From: Pelodera strongyloides
Taxonomy: Eukaryota > Nematoda > Chromadorea > Rhabditida > Rhabditidae
Assembly (NCBI GenBank): GCA_036852015.1
Contig: JAANDG010000151.1
Location: 186,001 to 250,000, forward strand
Direction: 5' to 3'
DNA length: 64,000 nucleotides
The notes below the pieces were generated by a model. The model saw only the letters and a list, made by a program, of their open reading frames with translations. It was not told the DNA's origin and did no database searches. Position numbers and translations under genes: made by a program. Shown here piece by piece: positions 12,240-24,270 of the stretch; position 1 is the stretch's first letter, and every line of letters starts with the position of its first letter.

Positions 12240-13487
12240 AAGAGAGAGAGAGCAAACGTAGCGAACAGAACTAAAGAAAACATAATTCCCCCAACCTTCT
12301 TCTTCTTCTCATGATCCCAGTCCTCTTTGCCGAGAATATAGCACAATTTGGTCATCGCCGCTTCCGAAGTCATGTCAGAGCCCGGAATCACGCCAATGTC
12401 GTACAGAACCTAAAGCAGAGTGAAATTAACGAAAAATGTAATGTAATGTAACGATAAAAGATAAAAAAAATAAAGAGCACCGGGTTATATCAACCGAATC
12501 CGCAGAAACGGTGCAACGGGGTCCTGTTCATTTCTGAAGCCGGACGAACTGGCCTTTAAACTTAAACTTCCCGGAGGCCAATTTTCCCGGGAAGCGGATT
12601 TATCTCCGCCGGTTTTACCCAGTTACCAACTTCTACACCTTTGGTGGGGTGAAAATGTAACGATAGGTGTCAAAAATGTTTCAATCTCTGACCAACCTTT
12701 CCGGTTGCATAATGCACATCGACTTGTCCCTTTAGACACTGTGTACAGTTGACAATGAGAACTCCACGGTCGACCGCATCCTGAAAGAAAGGGTGTTTTA
12801 GGAACGGTACTGGGCATACAGTAGGCAAGACGTACGCACGTACCCACGCACGAACCCACGCACGAACGCAAGCACGCACGCCGCACGCGCACACGCACAC
12901 GCACACGCACACGCACGCAAGCACTTACACACACACATACACACATAAGCATACCTTGAGTGCGCCAATAATGTCCGCTCGCCGTGATGGCATGTTGCCA
13001 GATCCGAAAGTTTGCAGGATGACTCCCTGGGTGGGCGGTTGCAGGAAGGCGCGAACCTGGAGTAGAAAGATTTTATATTCTCTTTTTTATAAACTTTACA
13101 TCCACATTTTCTCTTCAACACTTCCTCGTCCGAGGCGAATAATTTACTAGGTTTGTGAATATTGTGAAACACTGCTTCGATTGTACGAACTATATGTTGC
13201 ATCGCACCCGAAACAGAATTGCACACAATTTGTACACGGACATGCAGTTGCGGCGTAATAGCCAGAAACCACGTGTCAAACCGCTTCAAAATTAAAGACA
13301 TACGATGGGTAAGTGGGCGGCTACGACATTCAAGTAAACGCACCGATTCAACCGTCATCGACGGAAACATCCGTAACATACAAACGTTGCGGCACAGATG
13401 ATCTTGCACTCGGAACGGCTCAATACTGTCGGAACGGAATATCGCATCGTATTGCACTAAACGAACAAATTCAAAGTTCGGAAGTCG

Positions 13488-13520
<33 letters not shown>

Positions 13521-14288
13521 GCCCTCATCCTGTCTTCTCTCTATATTTACTTGTCCCTCACCACATCTCTAGCCCCCTCTGTCCCTCTCTTCGCTCTTTC
13601 TGCCCCTCGTTCTCTCTACGTTTATCTTCCTTTATATCAGCTCTCTCTGCCTCTTTTTCATTTATCTATCTTTGTCCCTCCCTCCCTCCCTCTCTCCCTC
13701 TCTCACTGACGATAGACAAACCTTTAATGTTAATATTCATCTGAGCCAACGGGTGCATATTCGGCGAGCCGAATGCTTCGAGCGCCGAATTGTCCATTTT
13801 CGTCGTACGATTTCCGCGCATCAGTTTGTTGTTGAAGTAGACGCACACCTGAATTAGTATTTATCTGAACCATGACATATTTTGTCTTTCACTTTTTTTC
13901 TAAAGAAGATAAGCATGTTGAAAAGGTCCGCAAGGCAGTGATTCAAGTTTCTTACAAGGTACAACATATGCTCATTCGGCGTTTATGAAGTCCTTCTCGC
14001 TAAGTTTAATTTAAAAAAAATTAATGATGCTATGGCGACATGCGAACCTTTACAACTTAATTTAAGAAAAGGTGGTGAAAATCAAGTTACGTACCTCCGG
14101 TATGTCCAAGTTACCCGCAGTGATTAGAGAACCAATCAGGTTGTCCATACCATCAGAACGGACTTCGGCAACAGGAATCTGAGAGGAAGGAAGGAAAATT
14201 TGTATCTTTCATGCATCTGACAATCTAACTTCCTCTCTCGCTTCATTTTTATCTCTAAATCACTGTCTATCACTTTCTCCATCTCTCC

Positions 14289-14320
<32 letters not shown>

Positions 14321-17300
14321 GTTTCTCTACCTTATTATCTCTCTTCTCCATCTCGCTACCTCACCCCTCTCTCTACAGAATGTAAGATAGTCCACACCAT
14401 ACAGGAAGCAAAGAAGTCTGCTTCCATGCGCATTTTGTACGTTTCAATGTGTAATCACACCGGGCACTCCACGAAACGTACCAATCGGAAACCCTTTGTC
14501 AGAGATATGCTTCACCCGCACCTGATAATAGCCCGTATTCTCGGGTCGATGGGAATGTTCCGTTTGGGAGCTCATTCGTATGCAAATTTTTCCTCCAGCT
14601 AGTCTAGATAGTCGAGAAATTTGCATACGAATGAGCTCCCAAACGGAACATTCCCATCGACCCGAGAATACGGGCTAATGAGAGTTACACCGAAGTGGGT
14701 GCTCGCACTATTCTTGGCTGAACAGCTGGCTATATTTTTTCAAAAATCTTTGCAATCTCTCAAAGGTTTAATTTTTAAAACCGTAAAACTGTGTGATTTA
14801 GATACGTACCTGTGATCCAGTGATAATCACGGGCTTTCCGAGGTTTTCCATCATGAACGAGAGCGCTGAGGAGGTGTAGGCGAGGGTGTCGGTACCGTGC
14901 AAAACAACGAAGCCGTCATAGTGATGGTATGCCTAAATAGTTAGCCGTTAAAGCAGTAGTGTTGGTGTTTTGTGAATCGACATCTCGAGTGTGCACTTAC
15001 CACTCAGTTATTCATGGTACGCACCATAACCATAGGATCGTATACCTAACAGTAGACCGACAATAATTTTGAAGATCAATCGATAATGGCAGAATAGAAA
15101 AATCGTGCCTTTTTAATATCGGTCGCAATTCTGATCCAATCATCGAACGTCATATCGCAGCTGTCCAGCAGCGGTTCGTATTCAACGATCTAAAATTCTT
15201 ATTATACAGTGCGCGTCATAAGTATCCGGGCACCCCCAAATCTAGTACTAAAAAGCACTTTTTGGGAAAATCAACCATCCTACCAAATCGGGGATGGCCA
15301 AAAACCTAGTGACAAAAAAATTCAGCAAAAAATCAGAAGTTTCAGGCAAATTAGGGACAATTAGGGTACGAAACCCCAAAAAATGCGCGTCATAAGTATT
15401 GAGGCAGGGGCGAAAAAATGTGTTTCTACAAGGTCTAACGCAACCACTAAAATCAAGAATGCCCTCAAACCAAAACAGGATGATTTTCAACATAAATAGT
15501 AATTTTTTCTTAAATTATATTAATTTTAATTGTCCCAACACTTAAGTAAAAAAACTGAAATCCAGATTCCGCAAAAACCACCCACATCATCTTGTAGATC
15601 TTTTCATGGCGAGAATTTCTGTAAAAAAATTATAATTTTAGGCGTACTCCGAAGGACGGTACGGCGTCTTGAAGTTAGGCAATTGCGAAGCTTAGTTTAA
15701 GGGGTACGCTAGGGATCAAAACAGCTCATTCGAGCGCACTTCAAGACGCCGTAACTTCCTTCGGGTACGCCTAAAATTATAATTTTTTTACAGAAATTCT
15801 CGCCATGAAAAGATCTACAAGCCATAAATGGTTTGTGCGAGCTCTGGATTTCATTTTTTGACTTACAATTTGGCGTCATTAAAATTAATATAATTAAATA
15901 ATTTTTTTATTCTTTTTGCTGAAAATCATTTTGTTTGGGTTTTTGGCGATGCTTGATTTAGTGGTTGCATTAGATTTCCTCCAAACCTAGTAGAAACACG
16001 ATTTTTTGGGTGCCCGTATACATATGCGCTGCACTGTATAAAAGAGTAACTGTAGTGTGCGCTAGCACCCTGTGCGTTACGGAAGTTCAATTTGAATAAA
16101 ATGTCCAGCAGTATAAAAAGGGTGCCGAGCTCAATCGAACCTCATTATGCAAAAGAACATATTTGTGATTGTCTCCACTCACAAAATGTTCATCTACGTT
16201 TCAGACGTTGCATAAGTATGCAAGACGCCTCAGGTGACGTAGCCGTCTGGTTTTGATATAAAACCCAACAATATTGATCGACCAAGATAATAAATGAGCT
16301 TTTTGATCGATCAAATGACATGCGACTGAAGAATTATGCAAACAAGGACTGTAATTCATGTTGGTGAAATATCCCATCAAATAAAAGCTACTCGGAGAAG
16401 TGATGAAGAAACGATCAAAACACAAAATTTCAATGATTAAAAAAAAACAAGAAAAAAACATAATATCCCACCCAGTAAACCACTCGTTTCTTCATTCCCC
16501 TGATTGGTGGCAGTGAATACGGTTGAACGGCCACATTTGCATACTCGTCTTCGATAAACTAAAAGTTGGGTGTTGCTAATGGAGTAGCAATGGGAGTAGC
16601 AAGGGACAACGTTCAATATGAGCAACCGATTCAAGACCCAAAGGCTCACACTTCAGCAGCCCTCATGTCCAACATAGTCTACACTATTTCCCTATATATG
16701 TTAGTATAGTAAGTTCAACACCACGATGCCCGGTTGTCAAGTTTTTGGGCACCATGGTTCAGGCTAACGATGTCTCATGGATTACATTAAATCTTGATGC
16801 TTACCAGTTAAGACCACTAAACACGGCCCAGGCCGACTTAATTAGCTTTCTAGCTAGTTTACAAGTTTCTGCTGGTCATACATAGCCTTAATGCATGTAT
16901 AAACTACAGTACCTGTTTATCATTGAGCGGCGGAATTGAGCGGATCACCTCGGGCAGGTAACCGGGCACTGGGTGGTATACTGAAACGATATTAGTTAAA
17001 GACTGATGTAGATATAAGTGTGAGGCTGTAAGACGTGAACCCGTTTAGTGTGTAGGTAGACAGTTAGCCTAACTACGGTTATGATAATTAGCCGTAAACA
17101 TTCAGAGGTCATATTCACCACCCATTCCCCATGGGGAATTCCCCGTCTTTTTCTGCGTGTCTCACTTTAGAATGCTATTTTCTGTTCCCAGGGAATCTTT
17201 CCCCGAGGGGAATCGGAGCGGTGAATATGACCTCAGTAAACACCCCCCCCCGCATCTCAACACTAAATCAATGTGCGACCCCTGTTCACTTATTGCAATA

Positions 17301-17425
17301 TCATTGACATTTTGCTCATGTTTCGTTGATGCAGTTTAATTTTCTTTTGCTAAAAGCTCCCCGAAGACGCAGATTTTTTTTCTTTCCCCTTCTCTCTCTT
17401 TTCTCTCTCCCTTTTCTTCTCTCTC

Positions 17426-17456
<31 letters not shown>

Positions 17457-20400
17457 CGCTTTCTTTCTCTCTCCCTCACACTTCCCCTCTAAGGATGTAT
17501 TTCTCTTTGATTATCCATCTCTGGTCTAGTAATTCTATATTCTCTTTTTATACTTACATCATGTTGATCTCAAATCCTATCATTACAGCACACCTCATGG
17601 TATTTTTGGTTTCAATCACATTTTTTTGCGAGATTTTTCTCTCTCACTCCACATTTTTCCCCCTCCCTCCCTCCCTTTTCCTATCTTTCTCCCTCTCTCC
17701 CTCCCTCTCTCTCTCTCTCTCTCATCACCTATCTCTGGCTATTCTGCAAAAAATGTCTCCGCCTAGCAGAAAGCTTTTATGTGATAGTTCGGGGAACCCC
17801 TTCCCTTTTTTTACAATTGTTGTCTATCTTGTTTTACTTGAAAAATTCGACGAAATGTGCTAACATCAATGTCTGATGCTATAACTGATAGACCAATGAT
17901 ATCAGTAACTCGTGAAAGTTTTGAAGTTTTTCTCTACTGAATGATTGATGAGTTGATTTGTGAGATCAGTTACGGTCAAAATCAGAACAGAGCTAAAAAT
18001 AGAATGATGCAAATCATTACTATTGCAAGAAAAGTGAGAATACGAATAGAGCGACCGAAAAGCAAAACCTTATGCTTATGAATGTATAGTATGAGCATGA
18101 GAAGATACGCAAGTTGAATTATGACGTTAACACAATATATATTAATTCATTCGTAGTTCGTAGCGTGATGGGTTAGCTACAAAAGGAAATAACAAGATCA
18201 TATAGCTTTTGGTGCTTACACTATGTTCGTTATTGGGTACCTATGCTTTTGTAGAGGGGCGCATTAAATGTTGTTGTGTTGTGTTACGCGAGTTATCTTA
18301 CAAGAAAATAATTCCCTCACCTCCCTGAATCGACTTCATTCCTATGGTACCGCCGGTGTACAGTACCAGCACCCGGGTCTCGGGTAGCTGGTGTAGCGGT
18401 GGCCCAGGACCCTTGCCAATTGCCGACTTTGGGTCATGCAGCTCTTCGCCCAGTTGCTGAAATAAAAGATTATTCAGAGTATAGTATGAAAATTGTGAAT
18501 ACAGCATAAATATATAATAGTGTTGTACAGATACACGCTCCATGGAAGTTGGAATGGTGTAGACAAATCAGACTACTGCGGTGAGCTTCTGAAGATGGCC
18601 GAAACGTCGGAAATAAGTGTGCTAAAACACTTAGTTTTATTTGTCGGAAAAAAGAAGCTCACCACAACACTCTGTATTATAATAGCTTTGTTATAGAATT
18701 GTGGCTATGCGTAAGACGTCTCGAAGGTAGTTTAGCGCCTTAACTACTTTAACGAACCGTAGTTAGTTTAGAGCCTATCCTGCTGTCGTTTGACTTGCAC
18801 GCTTTTTTGGACAATAGAGAAACCATTCTTTTTAAGTGTCAAGTTACGTCCATTGTAAATTTCTTGGGAATTCATATTGAAAGCTCATTGAAAGAGCGCC
18901 CGCTACCCGCTACACTGGGGCGACTGACACGCCATTTGGGAACCGCGGCACCGCGCCAAGGTGCCATAACCAGTTGCACACACGCGGCGCACTTGCGGCG
19001 CACATTTTGTGAGGGCACCGCGCGGCGTTTCATAAGCGTAGTTAGTATTATGATAAATATTTCGCTACCTCCAATAACTCCAAATGGCAGACCATTATCT
19101 CATAGGCGCAGTGATACGCAAAGTACGCACAGTTATTTATAGCGTGATAAAATTAGAATAACCAGGATCTGGCCTTGAGGGGCAAATATTTGGCCCTGTC
19201 TAGGGGCCTAGAGAGCCTGCGTATGTAGTTTGGGGCCGCGATGCACCCAGCGACCAGCTTTTGCTTCAACCGCAAAACGTGGATGTTGTCGGGGCTATGT
19301 GAAAACGAACTAATACACGAAGGGGCACATGCGGTTTCGTCTATAAAGAAAAGAGGGAGTGAGAGAGCGAGAGGGAGAGAGAGAGAGATAGAGAGAGAAG
19401 AAAGTGAACGAGGGATAGACGAGACATATACGCAAATAGAAAGAGCATGGAGATATAAAGAAAGAAAGAAACGAACACTATGTACCGACCATGTGCTGCA
19501 TCTTTTTGCTCAAAAGCAGAAACCAAGGATCGCAACATAGAGCTTTTTTCAAAATTAAAGCGAAATACCGGCCGGTTTTTGAAACACGTCGAGTACACCA
19601 GCATTCTTATGCAGCCTATGCAAATGAACACAAATTAGGATAAAAAATAGAGCTAAATTCGAGTAAATTAGCATAAATACGTAAGAATTCAGTTGTCCAC
19701 GATGCGTTTCAAAAACCTGCCGGCTTGGAAAATTTCACATAATCGAAATGCGTTCAGCATTTCATGCAGTATTTGCACAATGTTGCAAATGGCTTTTGAG
19801 ATTTGTAAAAAAATTCTCTCTATGCATATCATAAATTTGTATTGTAGCATAAATTTTGCAAGTGCGGTTTTTTTTCTACCCTTGTTAACCAACAAAACTC
19901 ATGATGTTTGAAAATACGCAGTTTGTGTTTGCGAGTACCCAACGTTTACTTATGGGCTCATCTAGTAAACCGCTTGGCTCCCATACTTCAACTGTAAACC
20001 CCTTCAGTTTTAAGTTTAAGTTTGCCCAAACAGCAAACCTCGTGTATGTGTGATTCTTAAACTTTTCAAACATTAGTTATGGTCCCAAACCACCAAAGTT
20101 CAAAAAGTATTGGGTGCTCAATTATGTGAACTCTGGTGCAATAAGACGCTCACTAAAGTTCACTAAATTTCTAGCGGCTCATGGATGTATTATATGCAGA
20201 TTATGTTCCATACTTTTCCTGGAACGCGCAGAAAGCGCAGGAATTTCACATAACACATGGAAAAGCATCTGTTGAGCATACATTTCATAAACCACGTGTC
20301 ATGCAGCTTTACAATTTTTTCGAATCTCATTGACAGGTCACATTTTTTTAATCAAATACACAATATCATATGATTTTCCAAAGAGAAACGTGATATTTAC

Positions 20401-20874
20401 ATTGATATCCAGCAAATTTTGATCTGTTAATATGTTATATGACTGAGAAATATTGTTTGTATATTAAACTGCAGCTTTTAATAATACGTGGGCGCGAAAG
20501 TTGCCACATTACAGTAAAAAGAATAAAGTGCACGAGCACGGAAATAGGATATTATATTAGTATCATTAACGTATTACATCAATATTCCGACCTTATTGAT
20601 GAATAGATGAAGCACGTATGTACCGGATATACACGCAAAACGGGAAAAATGCGCGTTAGAGCGAAATACCGGTCGGTTTTTGAATCACAGCGAGTTCGCC
20701 AGCATTCTTATGTAGCTGAACATAAATTAGCATCAACAGTGGAGCTAGATTCGAGAAAATTAGCATAAATCGGAGATTTAGTTGTCCACGAGCGTTTCAA
20801 AATCGGCCAGTATTTCGTTTAAGAGAAGACGACTACTGTAAGCAAAGGTCACAATGAGGGAGATAAACCTATAA

Positions 20875-20936
<62 letters not shown>

Positions 20937-21850
20937 TTTGTGTGATAAGTTGTTGGAATCCTCACAGAAAGCTGCATATGCATGTATTAATAACTTCTTC
21001 ATAAAAGGCTCTATTGTTTGACTCGTTATTCTATACGTCGATTCGTAAACTTCGTTTTGCTTTTCTTTTACCTCGTAAAAGAAAACCTGTCGTTTCATAC
21101 AATATCAAAAATAATAAATTAAAATAAAACTAACCGTTGCTGAGAGAACTTTCTTGTACGAGCCGGTGTGCAGGGTAAGGCTCTTGGGTGTATGCGACTC
21201 ATCAATGGGGAAGTTGGGGCTGCAATTACGTAATTATATATTGTATAATTACAATTGTCTAATTATCCTATTATAATAATTATCCAGAAGCTAGATACAA
21301 TTTGCCGGAAAGTATTTCATTCTTCCGCCCCATTCGAAATCTCCAAAGATTCAGAGATTTTATGTTCTGAACAATCCAAAATTTTCTCCTCTTGTACCCC
21401 AGTTAACTTATATTGTACAAGTCGACGACGTCATGCATAAATTTGTGACGTCACCAATAAAGACCCATGGGACACGAGAAAAAAACGAAAGAAAACGAAG
21501 AAAGGACAAGAAACGGAAAAAAGAAAGCGGAAAGACGATTTTAAGACTCAGAAAAGAAATGATTGAACGGCGGAAACCGAAATAGAAAGGCAATCGTTGG
21601 AAAGGATATTTCTTATTTTTTACTTAACATTATTTCAATTTTTTAAATCTAGCAATAAGTATATCTGTTCCTCTGACTCTTTTAACGGGGGGGAGAGAGA
21701 GATAGAGAGAGAATTAGAGAGAGAAAGAGAGATAGATAGAGAGAGAGAGAAAGAGAGAGAGAGAAAAAAAAGAGAGAGAGAAGAGAGAGAGAGAAAGAGA
21801 GAGAAAGAGAGAGAGAAATACAGAGAGAGAGGGGGGAGAGAGAGAGAGAA

Positions 21851-21895
<45 letters not shown>

Positions 21896-23713
21896 AAACA
21901 GGGTCAACCTGAACAGCTAGCTTTTTTAATCCAACTATAACATGCACATACGATATCGAAGTTCAATTAGAAGTTTTTTACATTCAAATTCAAGCAGAAA
22001 AAAGGTGGACAGCTGTGCGATATTGCGAAACTTCATATAGACACACACCCACGTGATATGTATTCTACATTAAAAAAAAGTTATTTGACATATGGGCGCT
22101 TCACTGCTTCAAAAGGAAATTGAAAAAGAACATACGCTGGTCATACACTTATAGACCCAACCCCAACCACTATCCAAATATAAAAGGGAAATAAATATTT
22201 TTCAAATAACATTTTGATACATTGGTTAAAGCGAAATACCGGCCGGTTTTTGAAACACATCGAGTACACCATCATTCTTATGCAGCTTATGCAAATGATC
22301 AGAAATTGGAATAAAAAATCGAGCTAAATTCGATCAAATTAGCATAAATGCGGAAGTATTCGGTTGTTCACGGTATTTCGAAAACCGGCGTGTATTTCGC
22401 TTTAAATAATATTCAAATAACCACGTTTTGATAAAGCAGTTAAATATGAAGAGATAACTATAATATAAACTTACTACGGTAGATCGGGGAGACCATGTTC
22501 CATTTCCCGTTCCTCTACCTCCTTACTGTAGCGACGTACGTTGATCTCGGGAACTTGCGCAGCCATCAATTCTGAAATATATTTTACATTTATATCACAT
22601 CTGAGGCCATATTCACCACTAAATTCGCCATGGGGAATTCCAATTCCCGTCTTTTTCTCTGCGTCTCTCATATTAGAATGATATTTTCTGTCCCCAGGGA
22701 CTATTTCCCCGAGGGAATCGGAGTGGTGAATATGGCCTCTGAACGATTACATAATAAGTGATTCAAATCTTATCAAATGAGCCGATCCACCCAAAGTGTT
22801 CAAATCGGAAACTAACGGGAATAAAACTTCGTATACTTCAAAAATCCTCAAAATGTGTACATAAGAATCAAGGATAATAACTATAATATAAAATACTAAT
22901 AGTTTAGAGTAGTTGATAAGCTGAATTCATTTTCATTCTGATTATCTCCAAAACAAGAGAGACAAAAATTGTCAAAGAAAGAGAATCCATGATGCAATCA
23001 GCAAGAATTGGGAAATTCTAATTTAGTACAAACAACGCTGACATAAGTCTGCCACACAAAAGAGCTTATGGAAAACGTAGAAATTTATTAAGAAGGAATC
23101 TTTGCCACTATTTTACTAATGAAATCATAGACATGGTATGCCTAACTTCTTATCTATTATCATAGATACCAAAGCACGGTTACGTACACCGTACACCGTC
23201 TGGCGCTACACAAAACGAGTTATCTCGGTCATTTACTCGTTTTTGTTTCGATCACAAGTTGGGTCAATCACACATTAATCGCCACAGCTATAAGTAGCGA
23301 AAACATTACACATTTTATATAAACTATCATAGTGCAATACTCGTGATAGTAAAAAACATAAACAGTGTTAGGTTAGGTAAAGCCTTATTGGAATTAAAAA
23401 ATCTAGAGCAAACTTCTGTGTCTTACAAACTTCCGCAGTAAAAAATTTTAATAAGTTAAAAAGAGGAAAATAGAGAAAGAGAGAGAGAGAGCCGAAAGAG
23501 AGAGAGAGAGCCGAGAGAGACAGAGAGGAAACTATGGCCCTATGACGTAACAAAAGGAGCCTATCGTAACTAACCATGATGTTTCTGCATCATTACAATA
23601 TCTTCCACATTCTGCTGCCGTTGTTGTTGCGGATCATGAATATCAGGTAAATTACAGTGAATATCGGAGAATTCTTCAAATTCTCTACATCCAACAGCAC
23701 CGTAGAGAAGCAT
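8245..23713 (-). CDS. ASPG: L-asparaginase with C-terminal ankyrin repeats, 20 exons
   Basis: Predicted 718-residue cytosolic asparaginase of the ASPG / 60 kDa lysophospholipase type, hydrolysing L-asparagine to aspartate and ammonia. Exons (complement, 5' to 3'): 23713-23575, 22571-22475, 21219-21135, 18456-18321, 16980-16913, 16558-16472, 15189-15109, 14932-14810, 14178-14095, 13848-13722, 13456-13344, 13056-12955, 12780-12697, 12409-12296, 11938-11869, 10336-10239, 9771-9614, 9158-9046, 8687-8572, 8406-8245. The frame stays open throughout (2157 nt with stop). Residues 136-480 form the asparaginase domain: [11 protein letters not shown] (nucleophile Thr141), LHGTDT (Thr245, Asp246), RGNRTTK (Lys317), then [14 protein letters not shown] and GSDMTSEA. 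Residues 505-718 hold about five ankyrin repeats, as in animal ASPG. The first ~105 residues are acidic and polar, with no recognised domain; their start ATG at 23713 has an in-frame stop two codons upstream, but Met49 in exon 2 is an alternative start. The intron after 15109 uses a GC donor. Introns carry MITEs and GA/CT tracts. Identity is very likely; exons 1-3 are the least certain. Confidence 0.92.
8437..8520 (+). repeat. CT/GA tract in asparaginase intron
   Basis: CTCTCT runs broken by CCCCTC, in the short intron between 8572 and 8406. Purine-rich in the transcript. Confidence 0.9.
8749..8928 (+). mobile_element. TTAA-1 MITE, in asparaginase intron
   Basis: Recognised by ATCGTGGACAAAATTCTTACG and the right end CCCGGCATTTTGCTTTAA. 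The left GGCCGG is mutated. Confidence 0.65.
9232..9335 (+). repeat. dispersed repeat with TATAAAAG motif, partial
   Basis: ATATAAAATAGTAAGTGTAG...GCGCTAGCACTCACG...GAATAAATAGTTCCGCTTTGGATATAAAAGAGTGCCGCAG. Fuller copies are at 16038, 26330 and 61632; a short one is at 2041-2105. Confidence 0.7.
10890..11180 (+). mobile_element. MITE related to 4901-5214
   Basis: Shares TACATG-ATGTCA-TGCCTACCG, TTGACATGGTCCTGC and the GATCCGTACTATTTTGAAATA core with 4901-5214. Ends are GGCCTGTCCATG and CATGCAGGCC. It lies in an asparaginase intron. Confidence 0.6.
11344..11610. mobile_element. GGCCATATTCACC repeat, doubled copy
   Basis: Two consecutive units of a ~135-bp palindromic repeat: GAGGCCATATTCACCACT, GGGGAATTCCCCGTCTTTTT, GTGCTATTTTCTGTCC, then GGAGTGGTGAA. 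The two units are in opposite phase, joined near 11473. Confidence 0.75.
11770..11815 (+). repeat. interstitial TTAGGC telomere-like tract
   Basis: About seven TTAGGC-type hexamers with two substituted units (TTAAGC, TTAGAC), inside the asparaginase intron between 11869 and 10336. Too regular for chance and too short for a telomere. Confidence 0.8.
12121..12253 (+). repeat. GA tract in asparaginase intron
   Basis: About 130 bp of AGAGAG with AAAG interruptions, 43 bp from the exon at 12296. Confidence 0.95.
12842..12946 (+). repeat. (CACG/CACA)n tract in asparaginase intron
   Basis: GCACGAACCCACGCAC units grading into CACACG and CACACA, 9 bp short of the exon at 12955. Confidence 0.9.
13487..13708 (+). 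repeat. CT-rich tract in asparaginase intron
   Basis: CTCTCTCT run at 13487-13520 and CCCTC-rich sequence to 13708, filling most of the intron between exons 13722-13848 and 13344-13456. Confidence 0.85.
14530..14676. mobile_element. palindromic MITE, AGCCCGTATTCTCG ends (147 bp)
   Basis: Almost perfect palindrome: arms AGCCCGTATTCTCGGGTCGA ... with GGGAGCTCATTCGTATGCAA, centred on TAGTCTAGATAGTC. Inserted in an asparaginase intron. Confidence 0.85.
15205..16038. mobile_element. Tc1/mariner-like non-autonomous element (830 bp)
   Basis: TA then CAGTGCGCGTCATAAGTATC...CGGGCACCC at the left; the right end is the complement (GGGTGCCCGTATACATATGC, then GCACTG-TA). Imperfect 30-bp ends starting CAGTG and a TA duplication are typical of Tc1/mariner. 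A second GCGCGTCATAAGTATTG site at 15384 lies 175 bp inside the left end. Inner arms (GATCTTTTCATGGCGAGAAT at about 15598 and the complement at about 15800) form a long hairpin. No transposase frame. It lies in an asparaginase intron. Confidence 0.8.
16038..16265 (+). repeat. dispersed repeat with TATAAAAG motif, full
   Basis: Same as 9232 plus the second part: ACGTTGCATAAGTATGCAAGACGCCTCAGGTG... and CGTCTGGTTTTGATATAAAAC. It directly follows the Tc1-like element. Confidence 0.7.
17105..17236. mobile_element. GGCCATATTCACC repeat, single copy
   Basis: GAGGTCATATTCACCACC to GCGGTGAATATGACCTC, with the inner GGGGAATTCCCCGTCTTTTT. Lies in an asparaginase intron. Confidence 0.75.
17390..17730 (+). 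repeat. CT-rich tracts in asparaginase intron
   Basis: Two blocks (17390-17480 and 17640-17730) of CTCTC and CCCTC units. Confidence 0.85.
19554..19729 (+). mobile_element. TTAA-1 MITE, in asparaginase intron
   Basis: Intact left end TTAAAGCGAAATACCGGCCG; the right end breaks off after TTTCAAAAACCTGCCGG. Confidence 0.75.
20657..20821 (+). mobile_element. TTAA-1 MITE, in asparaginase intron
   Basis: TTAGAGCGAAATACCGGTCGG at the left and GGCCAGTATTTCGTTTAA at the right. A 57-base poly(A) run starts 55 bp beyond its right end. Confidence 0.7.
20876..20932 (+). repeat. 57-base poly(A) run
   Basis: Uninterrupted A from 20876 to 20932, then ATTTTTTT-like sequence, in an asparaginase intron. Confidence 0.95.
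21688..21895 (+). repeat. GA tract in asparaginase intron
   Basis: About 200 bp of AGAGAG with GGGGG, AAAAAA and ATAGATA interruptions. Open frames on both strands are artefacts. Confidence 0.95.
22226..22406 (+). mobile_element. TTAA-1 MITE, in asparaginase intron
   Basis: TTAAAGCGAAATACCGGCCG at the left and GTGTATTTCGCTTTAA at the right. It lies between asparaginase exons 2 and 3. Confidence 0.8.
22602..22740. mobile_element. GGCCATATTCACC repeat, single copy
   Basis: TGAGGCCATATTCACCACT to GTGGTGAATATGGCCTC, 139 bp. It starts 31 bp upstream of the asparaginase exon 2 acceptor. Confidence 0.8.
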
Positions 23714-24136
23714 TGCCTAGTCTGATACTAGATTGACACTAGTTAGCCTGATTGGTACTAGACCGATATTAGACCAGTACTAGACTGAGAATAGACCGCG
23801 CCGACGTTGTTCTGATCTCTGTGTTTAAAATGACTGGGGCTCTTTCAGCTCGCTGAAAATGTGCCTAGCTTGGAATGGGAAAGAGATGTCTGCGAAAAGA
23901 ATCCTAGTGTCTGTGTGGATATAGGAGGAGTCGGGTAGCTCGACGACGATGATGAGAGACATCGACTATCATCGAGACGCCAGAGATGAAGAAGAATCGC
24001 ACGTGGTGGAGAGAGCGTGGTTTCTGGGAGAACCGAGGCGATCATAGATGCCGACAGTATGGGAGGGACCAAGAAGGGTTTCGCAGATGGTGATACAAAG
24101 TCCGTGACAGCGAAAGAGAAGCTGAATAGAAAAAAA

Positions 24137-24270
24137 GAGAGACATGGAGAGAGAGACATGGAGAGAGAGAGACATGGAGAGAGAGACATGGAGAGAGACA
24201 TGGAGAGAGAGAGACATGGAGAGAGAGACATGGAGAGAGAGACATGGATAGAGAGACATGGAGAGAGCTG
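24137..24270 (+). repeat. GACATGGAGAGA minisatellite
   Basis: About nine units of GACATGGAGAGAGA with one or two extra GA. Upstream of the asparaginase gene, within a longer purine-rich stretch to 24345. Confidence 0.9.

Noticed and set aside
20876..20932. Poly(A) run as the tail of a LINE or processed pseudogene
   Set aside because: No retroelement or cDNA-like sequence precedes it; what lies upstream is a TTAA-1 MITE.
21597..21947. RERERE / SLSLSL open frames
   Set aside because: GA tract in an intron.
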